From Mycobacterium montefiorense (GTDB lineage Bacteria; Actinomycetota; Actinomycetes; Mycobacteriales; Mycobacteriaceae): a DNA stretch of 64,000 nt. The stretch is taken from the NCBI RefSeq assembly GCF_003112775.1, contig NZ_BFCH01000008.1:105551-169550 (forward strand), read 5' to 3'. Below are positions 44,011-54,333 of the stretch, piece after piece. Both the position numbers and the translations under genes were made by a program. How positions within the stretch are numbered: position 1 is the first letter of the stretch; each line of letters starts with the position of its first letter. The notes beneath the pieces were generated by a model. The model had not been told where the DNA came from, did no database searches, and was given only the letters and a program-made list of their open reading frames with translations.

Positions 44011-44447
44011 GCAACCTCAGCCATCCAGAGATGAACCGAATGTTGGCCGGTTTCTACCTCCGCTATCACCGACCAACCCCTTTAGCCGTCTGATCAGCGG
44101 CCAGCCCCGCTCCGCACACGCTTGAAATGATACGATTAAGTTGCATTTGATCCAATGTAGTCTTACTATTTCGATCGTTATGCCGCTGACAGTCGGCCCA
44201 TCATTGACACCCATGCGCATCGCCGGGGCTCGCCGAGTGATGGACATCGACGTGTCAGGTCGACTCACCCGAATGGAGGCAACGCTTGGCACCGGTGGCT
44301 GTACCCGATCCAGACCCCGACGCGGAACCAACCTTCGGTTGTATCGGCAATCCGCCACCATCTGACACCACTATTCGACAACCTTGGCGTGTAGGCGGTC
44401 GACGAAATCAATTGCTCGCCAGCTGCTCTCGCTCCGTCAAGACGCTC
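44011..44447. other. non-coding stretch upstream of the cupin gene
   Basis: No convincing gene. The region looks AT-richer than its surroundings, with runs such as ATGATACGATTAAG near 44127-44140 that could hold a promoter for the cupin gene. No repeat or RNA gene is recognised. Confidence 0.35.
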
Positions 44448-44918
44448 GTGCGAGGCAAACCGAAGCCTGAGCAGCCGGGTCAGCTCCTTCAACGAGCACT
44501 GGCGGCGGTGCTGGTTTCGGCGGCGGTGACGACACTGGCCCCTGTCGCGTCAGCCACTCCCGGCTATGGGATTAACGCGGTGACACTGGCGCGTACCACA
44601 CTGGATAACCGCGACTACATCCTCGTCGAGCTGACTCTCCAGCCAGGGGCCACTACTGGTTGGCATTGGCACAACGGGACTTTATTCGGTGCCATCCGGC
44701 GCGGCCAGCTCACGCACTACCGGGCTGACTGCAGGATTGATGGAATCTATGGTCCCGGCGATGCGATCACCGAACCCAGCGGACCCGAAAACGTTCACAT
44801 CGGGCGCAATCTCGGGCTCACCCCGGTGCTGATGCAGGTCGTCTACATCAACCCAATCGGTAGCCCGCTGTCTGTGGGCACCCGCGACCCTGGCTGCGGG
44901 CTCGTCGACACCGAGTGA
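44448..44918 (+). CDS. secreted cupin-domain protein
   Basis: 156 residues if GTG 44448 is the start. The N-terminus LLQRALAAVLVSAAVTTLAPVASA is a signal peptide with an Ala-x-Ala cleavage site. The mature part is one cupin: PGATTGWHWHNG is motif 1 (HxH, with its usual Glu not visible) and GPENVHIGRN motif 2. Such exported small cupins bind metal, but no reaction is known. The frame is open upstream to 44286, so the start is uncertain. Confidence 0.65.
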   Translation: MRGKPKPEQPGQLLQRALAAVLVSAAVTTLAPVASATPGYGINAVTLARTTLDNRDYILVELTLQPGATTGWHWHNGTLFGAIRRGQLTHYRADCRIDGIYGPGDAITEPSGPENVHIGRNLGLTPVLMQVVYINPIGSPLSVGTRDPGCGLVDTE

Positions 44919-45005
44919 GAAACGGGCACCCGATTGCACGAGGATCCAATGACCGCCCGCGAGACGTGCCGTCCCTCAATGCCATCAAGAAAGAGAGCGG
45001 GCATA

Positions 45006-45818
45006 GTGACCTTTCCGATTCGCATCGGCGTGCAAGTACCGCCCTGCGGTACTCCGAGTTATCAATCATGGCGCGCCGCAGTACTTCTCGCAGAGGATGT
45101 CGGCGCTGACCTAATCTTCGGTTACGACCATTTCCACTCGCCTTCCTTCAGTACTGCTATTAACGCCAGACCGGTACTTGATGACCGCCAGCCCGATGTC
45201 AATCACTTCGAAGGTTGGACTGCGCTGGCCAGTTGGGGCGAGATTACCCACCGTGCGGAAATCGGCCTGCTCGTGACAGGCATCGGATATCGTAACCCCG
45301 ACCTGCTTGCCGACATGGCCCGCACTGTCGATCACATTAGCGAGGGCCGCCTGATACTCGGCGTTGGATCAGGATGGTACGAAAAGGATTTCGCCACCTA
45401 TGGATACGATTTCGGTAGCCTTAAGTCCCGTTTCGACCTTTTTGATGAGAGCCTGCTGCGGATCGCGAGACGCCTGGACTTGTTGATGCCGCCGCCGCTG
45501 CGCAGGATTCCCATCCTCATTGGCGGCTCAGGCAGTACACGCACCCTCCCGGCCGTCGCCCGTCACGCCGACCTCTGGCACACGTATCTGCCTATCGAGC
45601 TATTTCGTCAGGCGAGCGCCACTGTTGACGGCCTGGCAACACAGTTTGGTCGCGACGGCACAGATATCGAACGCTGCGTCGCATGGGCGGGGCCGGCCAG
45701 CGCGGACGCTTACCGTGATGCCGGTGCCACCAGCTTTATCGTCGACATCCGGTCCACAGCCGTTGGCTACGACTTGACCGAGCTCAGCAAGGCACTTGCC
45801 TGGCGCGAGGGCCAATAG
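45006..45818 (+). CDS. LLM-class oxidoreductase (F420-type)
   Basis: 270 residues: FPIRIGVQVPP, GADLIFGYDHFHSP, EIGLLVTGIGYRNPDLLADMARTVDHISEGRLILGVGSGWYEKDF and IPILIGGSGSTRTL are typical of F420-dependent LLM enzymes. The C-terminal third is shorter than usual. GTG 45006 starts directly at the first beta strand; an ATG at 44949 would add 19 unmatched residues. It differs from the Rv3463-like pair at 4.8-6.6 kb. Confidence 0.8.
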   Translation: MTFPIRIGVQVPPCGTPSYQSWRAAVLLAEDVGADLIFGYDHFHSPSFSTAINARPVLDDRQPDVNHFEGWTALASWGEITHRAEIGLLVTGIGYRNPDLLADMARTVDHISEGRLILGVGSGWYEKDFATYGYDFGSLKSRFDLFDESLLRIARRLDLLMPPPLRRIPILIGGSGSTRTLPAVARHADLWHTYLPIELFRQASATVDGLATQFGRDGTDIERCVAWAGPASADAYRDAGATSFIVDIRSTAVGYDLTELSKALAWREGQ

Positions 45819-45915
45819 TCCACTGCTCCAACGCTGTTCCAGATCAGTACGCACGGGTAATCGCTCGGGCTGTAGCTGGGTCGGCGTCGAGGAATGGTCG
45901 AAAGGGAGCGATATC

Positions 45916-46962
45916 TTGGAGTACTTAGGACAGAGGATTGTGCCGCACCGAGCGAAATTTGCCGGCACAGTCATAGGCGGCCTCTCATCGATCAGCTACG
46001 ATCCTGGTCGCCATATCTACTACGCGATCAGCGACGACAGATCCGTGCTGAGTCCTGCCCGCTTCTATACCGTCCGGATTCCGTTGACCGAAAATGGTTT
46101 CGGCGAACCGAAATTCGTTGGCGTGCACCTGCTTCGCGATCGGTCCGGTCGGACTTTAGCTCCGTCGAACATCGATGCGGAGCCGCCGGTCATTGCACCC
46201 GATCCTGAAGGGATCGCATTCGATCGTAGGCGCCAACGACTGTACTGGTCCTCAGAGGGGAGCCGATTGCAATCCAATCGCCGAGGGTCAGCCCCCGTTG
46301 CTCTTGACCCGTGGATATGGGTGGCTAGTCTCGACGGCTGCTTCCTCGGTGAATTTGACCTTCCGCCCGGGTTGTCGATGTCAACGTCGCCGGGCATCGG
46401 GCCGCGCCGAAACCTTACTCTCGAAGGTCTGACAGTATCGCCCAGTGGCCAGTTCCTCTTTGCGGCGATGGAGGGGCCGGGCTACGCCGATGGCGATCCC
46501 CCGAATCACAAACACGGGGCGCTGACTCGAATTACCCAATTCGATATAGAGACCAAAACCCCTGTCGCCGAGTGGGCGTACCAACTCGAGCCGGCTACCC
46601 CACCCGCGGAGACGAACGGGCTCTCAGGCCTAGTAGCACTTTCGGACTCTTCATTTCTCGTTATCGAGCGCGCTGGAGTCGACAAGCCAGGCAAGCAAAT
46701 TACGGTTCGCCTCTACCGAGCGGAAATCGGCGAAGCAACACAGGTGCTGGCCCGCCCGTCCTTCGTCGCTGACCCACCGACCCCTATCTCCAAATCGCTG
46801 GTCGCCGACCTCAATGCGATCCCTCGACTGACGCCACTGGATAATATCGAAGGCATTACGCTGGGGCCGATACTTCCTGACGGACGTCAGTCGGTCATCC
46901 TCGTTAGCGACGACAACTTCTTGGCCCACCAGGTCACTCAGTTTCTGATGTTCGCGCTCTGA
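45916..46962 (+). CDS. esterase-like activity of phytase family protein, apparently without signal peptide
   Basis: 348 residues from TTG 45916, which has AAAGGGAGCG upstream. The fold is a phytase-like beta-propeller (PF13449 type): IGGLSSISYDPGRHIYYAISDD, DPEGIAFDRRRQRLYWSSEG, LEGLTVSPSGQFLFAAMEG, ETNGLSGLVALSDSSFLVIER and NIEGITLGP. Relatives are normally secreted, but no hydrophobic leader is seen here or in the longer frame reaching 45796. The start may be damaged or the protein cytoplasmic. Confidence 0.72.
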   Translation: MEYLGQRIVPHRAKFAGTVIGGLSSISYDPGRHIYYAISDDRSVLSPARFYTVRIPLTENGFGEPKFVGVHLLRDRSGRTLAPSNIDAEPPVIAPDPEGIAFDRRRQRLYWSSEGSRLQSNRRGSAPVALDPWIWVASLDGCFLGEFDLPPGLSMSTSPGIGPRRNLTLEGLTVSPSGQFLFAAMEGPGYADGDPPNHKHGALTRITQFDIETKTPVAEWAYQLEPATPPAETNGLSGLVALSDSSFLVIERAGVDKPGKQITVRLYRAEIGEATQVLARPSFVADPPTPISKSLVADLNAIPRLTPLDNIEGITLGPILPDGRQSVILVSDDNFLAHQVTQFLMFAL

Positions 46963-46968
46963 CACGCG

Positions 46969-47247
46969 CTACCCATTCGTCAACGCTCTCCTGAATCCTG
47001 AGAACGGCTGCAGCGCAACGCATTGCAATGCCCGGGTTGGTCTCGCCGTCGGTGAAGCTCCAGCGCACGCTGCAATCGCCGCTTTCACACGCGGGACACG
47101 TCGGCGACCACCTCTTGACCCATCATCCGCGGAAAAGCGCAGAAGCCGCCCATCGCGTTGTTGGCGTCGCGCGGCCAATGGCCTGGCCAGAGCGGCTCCC
47201 AGCCCGGCGGAAGCGCCCGTGATAAGCACCCGTTTCCCGGCCGCCAC
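46969..47247 (-). pseudogene. degraded short-chain dehydrogenase remnant
   Basis: The first 27 residues (MAAGKRVLITGASAGLGAAL, then ARPLAAR) are a perfect SDR cofactor-binding start. The sequence then loses all SDR features; no YxxxK or catalytic Ser follows, and the remaining 65 residues are low-complexity. It is most simply an SDR gene cut down by deletion or frameshift, at the border between the acquired patch and methyltransferase trio B. Confidence 0.6.
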
Positions 47248-47299
47248 CTACGCCATCCGTCAAGGTTGCCCCCAATCGGGGGAAGCGTACAGTGGTGAG

Positions 47300-47325
47300 A
47301 GCTTGTTATATTGGCTAAGTATTAA
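47300..47325 (+). promoter_or_regulatory. 26-nt element shared by both methyltransferase trios (copy B)
   Basis: Starts AGCTTGTTATATTGGC, ends CTAAGTATTAA; 21 of 26 positions match 33623-33648. It lies 40 nt before the first gene of trio B, after the SDR remnant. Confidence 0.55.
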
Positions 47326-47365
47326 CGAAGGCACGCTAAATAGATCCGATTAGGGGGACCCTCAT

Positions 47366-48331
47366 ATGACTTCCACCAGCTCCACCAGATACGAGGGCGA
47401 CACCTGGGATCTGGCATCCAGCGTCGGGGTGACCGCCACCATGGTCGCGGCCGCCCGCGCGATCGCATCCCGAACCGATCGCCCGCTGATCAACGATCCA
47501 TTCGCCGAACCGCTGGTCAAAGCCGTCGGCGTGGACCTGCTCTCCCGTCTTGCCAGCGGCGAACTGGACCCTGCCGAGCTCAATGACGTCCACGACGGCA
47601 CATCGGGCTCGGCCGGGGCGATGTCACGCATGGCCGACAACATGGCGGTGCGGACCGAGTTCTTCGACGAGTTCTTCACCGACGCGACGAACGCCGGCAT
47701 CAAACAGGCAGTGATCCTGGCGTCCGGGCTCGACTCTCGCGCCTACCGGTTGGCATGGCCCGCGGGCACCGTGGTCTACGAAGTCGACCAGCCGCAGGTC
47801 ATCGAATTCAAGACCCGAGCCCTGTCCGACCTGGGTGCCGCACCGACCGCCGACCGACGCGTGGTGGCCATCGATCTGCGCGACGACTGGCCCACCGCAC
47901 TGCGCGCCGCCGGCTTCGACCCGACCCAGCCCGCGGCATTCAGCGCCGAGGGGCTGCTCGGCTACCTGCCGCCAGAAGCCCAGGACCGTCTGCTGGACAC
48001 CATCACCGCCCTGTCCGCGCCGGGCAGCCGGCTGGCCACCGAGAGCGCGCCCAATCCCGAGCCCGGCGAAGAGGACAAGCTCAGGGAGCGCATGCAGGCC
48101 ATCACCGAACGCTGGCGTGCACACGGCTTCGATCTCGACATGGCGGGGCTGATCTACCTCGGCGACCGCAACGAGGCGGTTGGATATCTGGCCGATCGCG
48201 GGTGGCGCCTGGCCAGCAGCAGCATCCGGGAGTTGTTCGCGGACAACGGACTTGACCCGTTCGAGGATGACGACATACGGATGGGCGAGATGCTCTACAC
48301 CAGCGGCACCCTGGACAAGAAAGCGAAATAG
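47366..48331 (+). CDS. SAM-dependent methyltransferase, TIGR00027 family, trio B gene 1
   Basis: 321 residues, the longest of the six. Core: [78 protein letters not shown] weak GGGGGACC-type site precedes ATG 47366. The stop TAG directly abuts the next ATG (TAGATG). Confidence 0.9.
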   Translation: MTSTSSTRYEGDTWDLASSVGVTATMVAAARAIASRTDRPLINDPFAEPLVKAVGVDLLSRLASGELDPAELNDVHDGTSGSAGAMSRMADNMAVRTEFFDEFFTDATNAGIKQAVILASGLDSRAYRLAWPAGTVVYEVDQPQVIEFKTRALSDLGAAPTADRRVVAIDLRDDWPTALRAAGFDPTQPAAFSAEGLLGYLPPEAQDRLLDTITALSAPGSRLATESAPNPEPGEEDKLRERMQAITERWRAHGFDLDMAGLIYLGDRNEAVGYLADRGWRLASSSIRELFADNGLDPFEDDDIRMGEMLYTSGTLDKKAK

Positions 48332-49246
48332 ATGGCCGCCGAGACAGGACGCACCGAAGGCGACAGCTGGGACCTGGCCAACAGCGTGGGAGCGACGGCC
48401 ACCATGGTCGCCGCATCCCGCGCCGTGGCATCACAGGGACCCAATCCGCTGCTTGACGACCCACTGGCCGATCCGCTTGTCCGGGCCGTCGGGCTGGACC
48501 CCTTCATCCGCATCATCGACGGGGAGATCGACCTCGAGGACGACGCGCTGCTGAACCGCACGGCCCGGACACATCAGATCGCCGTGCGGACCAGGTTTTT
48601 CGACGAGTTCTTCACCGGCGCGACGAAGACGGGCATCAAGCAGGCGGTGATCCTGGCATCCGGCCTGGACACCCGGGCATACCGATTGCCATGGCCGGCG
48701 GGCACCGTGGTCTACGAGATCGACCAGCCGCAGGTCATTGCCTTCAAAACCGACACGCTGGCCGGCATCGGCGCCGCTCCGACCGCCGACCGCCGCACGA
48801 TCAGCATCGACCTGCGGGACGACTGGCCCGCGGCGTTGCGGGAGGCCGGTTTTGACGTCACCGCGCCCACCGCGTGGAGTGCCGAAGGGCTGCTGCCCTA
48901 TCTGCCGCCCGAGGCTCAGGACCGGCTGTTCGACAACGTCACCGCGCTGTCCGCGCCGGGCAGCCGGCTGGCCACCGAACACGTCCCGGACCCCAACGCT
49001 TTCTCCGACGAGCGTTTGCAGCGCATCAGCGAGCGGTGGCAGAGCTTCGGGTTCAACCTCAACGCCGCCGACCTGTTCTACCGCGGCGAGCGCAACATCG
49101 TGGTCGACTACCTGAGAACCCACAACTGGGAAGTCGCCGCCCACTCCGCCAAGGAGCTATACGCACGCAACGGGTTCGAGTTCCCTGAGAACGAACTGAC
49201 CGAAGCCTTCGGCGACATAAGCTATGTCGCCGCGACGCTCAAATAG
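48332..49246 (+). CDS. SAM-dependent methyltransferase, TIGR00027 family, trio B gene 2
   Basis: 304 residues: [49 protein letters not shown] (Glu of this motif changed to Ala), [28 protein letters not shown]. There is no spacer to the upstream gene, so translation is probably by re-initiation. Confidence 0.9.
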   Translation: MAAETGRTEGDSWDLANSVGATATMVAASRAVASQGPNPLLDDPLADPLVRAVGLDPFIRIIDGEIDLEDDALLNRTARTHQIAVRTRFFDEFFTGATKTGIKQAVILASGLDTRAYRLPWPAGTVVYEIDQPQVIAFKTDTLAGIGAAPTADRRTISIDLRDDWPAALREAGFDVTAPTAWSAEGLLPYLPPEAQDRLFDNVTALSAPGSRLATEHVPDPNAFSDERLQRISERWQSFGFNLNAADLFYRGERNIVVDYLRTHNWEVAAHSAKELYARNGFEFPENELTEAFGDISYVAATLK

Positions 49247-49266
49247 GGCTTGGCTAGGGTCGTCAC

Positions 49267-50181
49267 ATGCCTCGCGCGCACGACGATAATTGGGATCTGG
49301 CGTCCAGCGTGGGCGCGACCGCAACGATGGTCGCGACCGGACGCGCCATGGCGACGAAGGACCCCCGCGGTTTGATCAACGACCCGTTCGCCGAACCACT
49401 GGTGCGCGCGGTCGGGGTGGATTTCTTCACCAAGATGATGGACGGCGAACTCGACCTCTCGACCATCGAAAACGCCACGCCGATCCGCATGCGGGAGATG
49501 ATCGACGGAATGGCGGTGCGCACCAAGTATTTCGACGACTATTTCCACAGCGCCACCGCCGGCGGGGTGCGCCAGGTCGTGATCCTGGCGTCCGGATTGG
49601 ACTCACGCGCCTACCGGTTGCCGTGGCCCGTCGAGACGGTGGTGTACGAAATCGACCAGCCGCAGGTAATCGATTTCAAGACAACCACTTTGGCCGGTAT
49701 CGGGGCCCAACCCACCGCCACCCGGCGCACCATCCCGATCGACCTGCGCCAGGACTGGCCGGCGGCCCTGCAGTCCGCCGAATTCGACACCGGCACGCCG
49801 ACCGCCTGGTTGGCCGAAGGTCTGCTGATCTACCTGCCACCGAAAGCTCAAGACGGGTTGTTCGACAACATCACCGCACTATCCGCACCGGGCAGCACGA
49901 TCGCCACCGAATTCGTGCCGGGCATAGTGGATTTCGACGCCGACCGGGTGCGGGAGATGTCGGGCTCCTTCAAGGATTACGGCGTCGACATCGATATGGC
50001 ATCGCTGGTCTACGCCGGGCAACGCAACCACGTCGTCGACTATCTTCACACCAAGGGCTGGACCGTCGAGGGCATCACGCGCACCGAACTGTTCAAGCAG
50101 CACAACATGGATGTCCCACCGCCGGAAAACGACGACCCACTCGGCGAGATCATCTTCATCAGCGGCCGGCTCACCGGCTAA
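49267..50181 (+). CDS. SAM-dependent methyltransferase, TIGR00027 family, trio B gene 3
   Basis: 304 residues: [77 protein letters not shown] (family DRLFD changed). It corresponds in position to M. tuberculosis Rv0725c next to sppA. It ends 3 nt before the convergent sppA stop. Confidence 0.9.
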   Translation: MPRAHDDNWDLASSVGATATMVATGRAMATKDPRGLINDPFAEPLVRAVGVDFFTKMMDGELDLSTIENATPIRMREMIDGMAVRTKYFDDYFHSATAGGVRQVVILASGLDSRAYRLPWPVETVVYEIDQPQVIDFKTTTLAGIGAQPTATRRTIPIDLRQDWPAALQSAEFDTGTPTAWLAEGLLIYLPPKAQDGLFDNITALSAPGSTIATEFVPGIVDFDADRVREMSGSFKDYGVDIDMASLVYAGQRNHVVDYLHTKGWTVEGITRTELFKQHNMDVPPPENDDPLGEIIFISGRLTG

Positions 50182-50184
50182 CGA

Positions 50185-51987
50185 TTAGAAGCGCGACTCC
50201 CCCAGCCACAACACACTGGCACCGCTGACCGCCTGCTCGAGGTTTTGCACGATCGCAGCAACCGAACGGCCGAGCAGTGCGCCCAGCGCATCCGGCAGCG
50301 ACGCGGCGGCCGGTTGCGAGGACGCCCGTGGGCGCACCAGCGCAAGCAACGATGATCCCGGATAGCTGGCGACCCGGACTTCGGCGTCCTCGTCCAAGCC
50401 GGCCAGGACTTTGGCCCGGCGCACCGCGGTCCGAAAGCCCCCGAGCTCGTCGACCAGGCCACGCTCGAGAGCGTCGGCACCGGTCCACACCCTTCCCTGC
50501 GCAACGGCGTCCACGGCTTCGGTACTCAGGTTGCGGCCTTGCGCCACCCGCTGCACGAAGTCGGCGTAGATCAAGTCCGCCTCGGCCTCACGATCGGCGC
50601 GCTGCTGCGCCGTGAACGGCACATCGTTCGACCACGCGTCGGCATTGGCGTTGGTGCACACCACATCTGACACGACCCCGAAGCGTTCCTTGAGATCCCG
50701 GAACACCAGCTTCCCGGTGATCACACCGATCGAGCCGGTGATAGTCGCCGGGTTGGCGACGATCACGTCGGCGGCGATCGCGGCATAGTAACCGCCGGAG
50801 GCGGCCACCGAGCCCATCGATGCCACCACGGGCTTGCCGCGTTCGCGGGCCCGCGCCACCTCGCGCCAGATGGTCTCCGACGCCGTGACCGAGCCGCCAG
50901 GGCTGTCGATCCGCAGCACGATCGCCGACACCGACTCGTCGGCCGCCGCCTCCCGCAGGGCCGCCGCGATCGTGTCACCGCCGACGCTCGAATTGCCGAA
51001 CGGCAGGAACTGGGGTCCGCCGCGCCCGCTGACAATCGGGCCCTGCAGGGTGACCACCGCGAAGGTGGGCTTGGAGCGGCGACCGGGAATCGGCGGCGCC
51101 GACGGCACCAGCCGCGATCGGGCCGCCGCGGCGTAGCGCGTCAAATTGAGTCGCGGCGCAAGCTTTTCCGGGTCGGCCTCGCCGTCGCCATCGTCTACCG
51201 AAACACCTTCCACACCAATCAATTCCGCGATCCGGGTGTGGGCTTGGTCCCGAAAGCCGATGCGGTCGACCAGGCCGGCGGCCACGGCATCGTCACGCAG
51301 CAGCGGAGCCCGGTCGGCCAGCGCGTCGAGCGCAGCGGAATCGATGTTGCGCGATCCCGCGATCGCGTGCCACACCTGGTCTTGCAGGCTTTCCAACATC
51401 CGGGTGACGGCTTCGCGATGGGCTTCGGTGAAGCCCTCTTCGGTGAAAGTGTTTGCCGCGGACTTGTACTCGCCTCTGGCGACGAACTCGGCGTCGATTC
51501 CCGCCTTGTCCAGCGCGGTGCGCAAGAAGGTCGCGTTGCTCGCGAAGCCGATCAGCCCGACGCTTCCTGAGGGCTGCATCCAGACCTCGCTGAACGCCGA
51601 AGCCAGGTAGTAGGACAGCGTGCCCGGATCGGTCTCGGCCCAGGCTAGTGACGGCTTGACCGCGCTGAACGCCGCGATCGCCTCGCGCAGCTCCTGAACG
51701 GCCGCCGGCGGCGAGGCCGCGAGCTGCACGCGAGCGATCAGCCCGGCGACCCTGGGGTCCTCGGCGGCGCGGTGGATCGCGGCAACGGCCTCGCGCAGGC
51801 GCATCGGTCGCTCCGCCCCGGTGACCAGCGCCATCGGGTCGAAGCCCGCGGTCTCGGGCGGCACCGACCGCAGGTTGAATTCGAGCACGCAGCCGTTGGG
51901 CACACCGTGGTGGCGGACCGTATCGACGCGGCCGGCCAGGGCACGCACGTCGTCGACACCGGGCACCGAAGGCAGAAAGGCGAACAT
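50185..51987 (-). CDS. sppA: signal peptide peptidase SppA (protease IV)
   Basis: 600 residues, double-domain type (67K). The N-terminal domain supplies the general-base Lys (FVARGEYKSAAN), the C-terminal domain the nucleophilic Ser (MGSVAASGGYYAA), after RIDSPGGSVTASE. It degrades cleaved signal peptides at the membrane. No clear signal anchor is seen. ATG 51987 gives the expected N-terminus (FAFLPSVPGVDDVRAL); the frame is open a further 690 nt upstream, but that part overlaps the divergent LLM gene and is not conserved-looking. Confidence 0.92.
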   Translation of the reverse strand: MFAFLPSVPGVDDVRALAGRVDTVRHHGVPNGCVLEFNLRSVPPETAGFDPMALVTGAERPMRLREAVAAIHRAAEDPRVAGLIARVQLAASPPAAVQELREAIAAFSAVKPSLAWAETDPGTLSYYLASAFSEVWMQPSGSVGLIGFASNATFLRTALDKAGIDAEFVARGEYKSAANTFTEEGFTEAHREAVTRMLESLQDQVWHAIAGSRNIDSAALDALADRAPLLRDDAVAAGLVDRIGFRDQAHTRIAELIGVEGVSVDDGDGEADPEKLAPRLNLTRYAAAARSRLVPSAPPIPGRRSKPTFAVVTLQGPIVSGRGGPQFLPFGNSSVGGDTIAAALREAAADESVSAIVLRIDSPGGSVTASETIWREVARARERGKPVVASMGSVAASGGYYAAIAADVIVANPATITGSIGVITGKLVFRDLKERFGVVSDVVCTNANADAWSNDVPFTAQQRADREAEADLIYADFVQRVAQGRNLSTEAVDAVAQGRVWTGADALERGLVDELGGFRTAVRRAKVLAGLDEDAEVRVASYPGSSLLALVRPRASSQPAAASLPDALGALLGRSVAAIVQNLEQAVSGASVLWLGESRF

Positions 51988-52026
51988 GCTCTGCAGCGTA
52001 CCGATTGACGGCCGTAGGGTGAGGTC

Positions 52027-52953
52027 GTGAGGTTCTCGATCGCTATCCCGCAATTCGACTACGGCGACTTCGACGCGGCCGGGCTGCGCTCCTACGTGGA
52101 GCGCGCCGAGGAACTCGGATTCGAAGGAATCTGGACGCTCGAGCAGACCATCGGCCGGGCGCCACTGCTGGCGCCGTTGGAGCTGCTTTCTTTTTGCGCG
52201 GCGTACACGAAGCGACTGCGGCTGGGAGTGGCCGTACTGGTGACCTCGCAGCACGAGCCACTTCAGTTGGCCTCGGCGGTAACGACGGTCGACCGAATCA
52301 GCCGCGGCCGGCTCGACATCGGTGTCGCACCGGGCCGAGGCGGCCCCACGCTCGCCGCATTCGGCGTCGAAAAGGACACCTTCATCTCGTATTTCACCGA
52401 GGGCCTGAAACTGATGAAGACGGCCTGGTCCGACGAACCGACCCTGAGCTTTCACGGCCGGTTCCGCCACTTCGACGACCTCCCGTTTGCGCCCAAGCCG
52501 GTGCAGCGCCCACACCCGCCGATCTGGTTCGGCGGCATGGCCCCCAAGGCCCTGGCCCGCGCGGTGCGCCTCGGTGACGCCTTCATGGGCGCCGGCGCGT
52601 CGGGCACCGAAGCCTTCGCCGGAGCCGTCCCGATCGTCCGCCGCGAACTCGCCGAGCAGGGAAAGGACCCGGCACACTTCCCGATCGGCAAACGGGTCTA
52701 CTTGATGATCGACGACGACGCGGCCCGCGCTCGCGAGCGGGTGCTCGACGGGCTGGGCCGGCTCTACGGCGAGATGCCCGGCATCGAATCGTTTCCGGTG
52801 TCGGGCACACCCGACGACGTCGCCCGCGGCCTCAAAGAGGTGATCGACGCCGGCGCCGAGATCCTGCTGCTCAATCCCCTCGGCCTCGACGTTGCGGAGA
52901 ACCGTGAGCAGATGGAACGCCTTGCCGCGGAAGTGATCCCACAGCTGGGTTAG
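52027..52953 (+). CDS. LLM-class flavin/F420-dependent oxidoreductase
   Basis: 308 residues: SIAIPQFDYGDFD, RAEELGFEGIWTLEQTIG, RLRLGVAVLVTSQHEPLQLASAVTTVDRISRGRLDIGVAPGRGG and HPPIWFGGMAPKALARAVRLGDAFMGAG are standard luciferase-like motifs. GTG 52027 is 39 nt from the divergent sppA start. It ends 62 nt before the rplO stop on the other strand. The substrate is unknown. Confidence 0.87.
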   Translation: MRFSIAIPQFDYGDFDAAGLRSYVERAEELGFEGIWTLEQTIGRAPLLAPLELLSFCAAYTKRLRLGVAVLVTSQHEPLQLASAVTTVDRISRGRLDIGVAPGRGGPTLAAFGVEKDTFISYFTEGLKLMKTAWSDEPTLSFHGRFRHFDDLPFAPKPVQRPHPPIWFGGMAPKALARAVRLGDAFMGAGASGTEAFAGAVPIVRRELAEQGKDPAHFPIGKRVYLMIDDDAARARERVLDGLGRLYGEMPGIESFPVSGTPDDVARGLKEVIDAGAEILLLNPLGLDVAENREQMERLAAEVIPQLG

Positions 52954-53014
52954 CTCAGTTGCCAGCGCCGAAGGGCGTCCCGCGCTGATGGGCGCGGGGG
53001 CCCGAGGCGAAAGG

Positions 53015-53458
53015 CTAGGAGAGCTCGGTGGCCGAGCCGCCCGCGGCGGTGATCTTCTCGCGGGCGCTGCCGCTGAACTTGTGCGCGGACACGTCGACCT
53101 TGACGGTCAAATCGCCGTCGCCGAGGACCTTCACCAGCGAGTTCTTGCGAACCGCGCCCTTGGCGACCAGCTCGGCGACGCCGATGGCACCGCCCTCGGG
53201 GAACAGCCGGCCGATGTCACCGACGTTGACGATCTCGTATTCGGTGCGGAACCGGTTCTTGAATCCCTTGAGCTTGGGCAGCCGCATGTGGATCGGCATC
53301 TGGCCACCTTCAAAGGTGGCCGGCACGTTCTTGCGCGCCTTGGTGCCCTTGGTACCACGGCCGGCAGTCTTACCCTTGGAGCCCTCACCGCGACCGACGC
53401 GGGTGCGCGCCGTCTTCGACCCGGGGGCCGGCTTCAGGTCGTGCAACTTGATGGTCAT
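53015..53458 (-). CDS. rplO: 50S ribosomal protein L15
   Basis: 147 residues with the L15 N-terminus [34 protein letters not shown] and the C-terminal [16 protein letters not shown]. It is a late assembly protein of the 50S subunit. ATG overlaps the rpmD stop by four bases. It is the last gene of this spc segment; secY, its normal next neighbour, is about 20 kb away. Confidence 0.98.
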   Translation of the reverse strand: MTIKLHDLKPAPGSKTARTRVGRGEGSKGKTAGRGTKGTKARKNVPATFEGGQMPIHMRLPKLKGFKNRFRTEYEIVNVGDIGRLFPEGGAIGVAELVAKGAVRKNSLVKVLGDGDLTVKVDVSAHKFSGSAREKITAAGGSATELS

Positions 53459-53637
53459 TTGGTCTCCTCCACCTCAACCAGGTGGCTCACCACCGCGATC
53501 AATCCGCGGGTCTGAGGGTTGTCCTCACGGACCACCGATTGGCGAATCTTTCGCAGCCCCAGGGTGCGCAGGGACTCGCGCTGCTTCCAGCGCGACCCAA
53601 TCGTGCCGCGCACCTGGGTGATCTTCAGCTGGCTCAT
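53455..53637 (-). CDS. rpmD: 50S ribosomal protein L30
   Basis: 60 residues: [44 protein letters not shown] is the complete short bacterial L30. Both ends overlap neighbours by four bases (rpsE, rplO), typical of the spc operon. Confidence 0.97.
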   Translation of the reverse strand: MSQLKITQVRGTIGSRWKQRESLRTLGLRKIRQSVVREDNPQTRGLIAVVSHLVEVEETK

Positions 53638-54311
53638 TGCTGTGCCGTTCCCTCTCGCGCGGCACTAGCGGCCAGCGCTTCACTTTCCCGTCGCGCCTTG
53701 AGCATCCCGGCGGGGGCGACATCCTCGATCGGCAGACCGCGACGCGCGGCCACCTCCTCCGGACGCTGCAGCAGCTTGAGCGCGGCAACGGTGGCGTGCA
53801 CCACGTTGATCGCGTTGTCACTTCCCAGCGACTTGGCCAGAATGTCGTGCACCCCAGCGCATTCCAGCACCGCTCGTGCCGCGCCACCGGCGATCACACC
53901 GGTACCCGGGCTGGCCGGGCGCAGCAGCACCACACCAGCGGCCGCCTCACCCTGCACCGGGTGCGTGATGGTGCCGCCGATCAGCGGGACCCGGAAGAAG
54001 CCCTTGCGCGCCTCTTCCACACCCTTGGCGATCGCGGCCGGAACTTCCTTGGCCTTGCCGTAGCCGACACCGACCATGCCGGCGCCGTCACCCACGATGA
54101 CCAGAGCGGTGAAGCTGAAGCGCCGACCACCCTTGACCACCTTGGAAACACGGTTGATGGCGACGACCCGTTCCAGGTAGTTGCTCTTGTCGCCGTCCCG
54201 ATCGCGGCCTCGGCCGCCACCACCGCCATCGCGCCGACCCCGACCGTCGCGGGAGTCGCGGCCGTCACGGCTGTTCGGGGCGCCTTGCCCCCCAGCGGAC
54301 TGCTCCGCCAT
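53634..54311 (-). CDS. rpsE: 30S ribosomal protein S5
   Basis: 225 residues. The N-terminal 45 residues are a Gly/Arg/Asp-rich extension usual in actinobacteria. The dsRBD-like core follows ([46 protein letters not shown]) with the C-terminal domain ([41 protein letters not shown]). S5 helps decoding fidelity and mRNA helicase activity at the entry site. Confidence 0.98.
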   Translation of the reverse strand: MAEQSAGGQGAPNSRDGRDSRDGRGRRDGGGGGRGRDRDGDKSNYLERVVAINRVSKVVKGGRRFSFTALVIVGDGAGMVGVGYGKAKEVPAAIAKGVEEARKGFFRVPLIGGTITHPVQGEAAAGVVLLRPASPGTGVIAGGAARAVLECAGVHDILAKSLGSDNAINVVHATVAALKLLQRPEEVAARRGLPIEDVAPAGMLKARRESEALAASAAREGTAQQ

Positions 54312-54333
54312 TATGCGGTCCTTCCAGTTGTCA

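Noticed and set aside
50185..52677. An 830-codon frame extending sppA upstream
   Set aside because: The extra 230 codons lie opposite the well-supported LLM gene and do not resemble SppA. ATG 51987 gives the family N-terminus.
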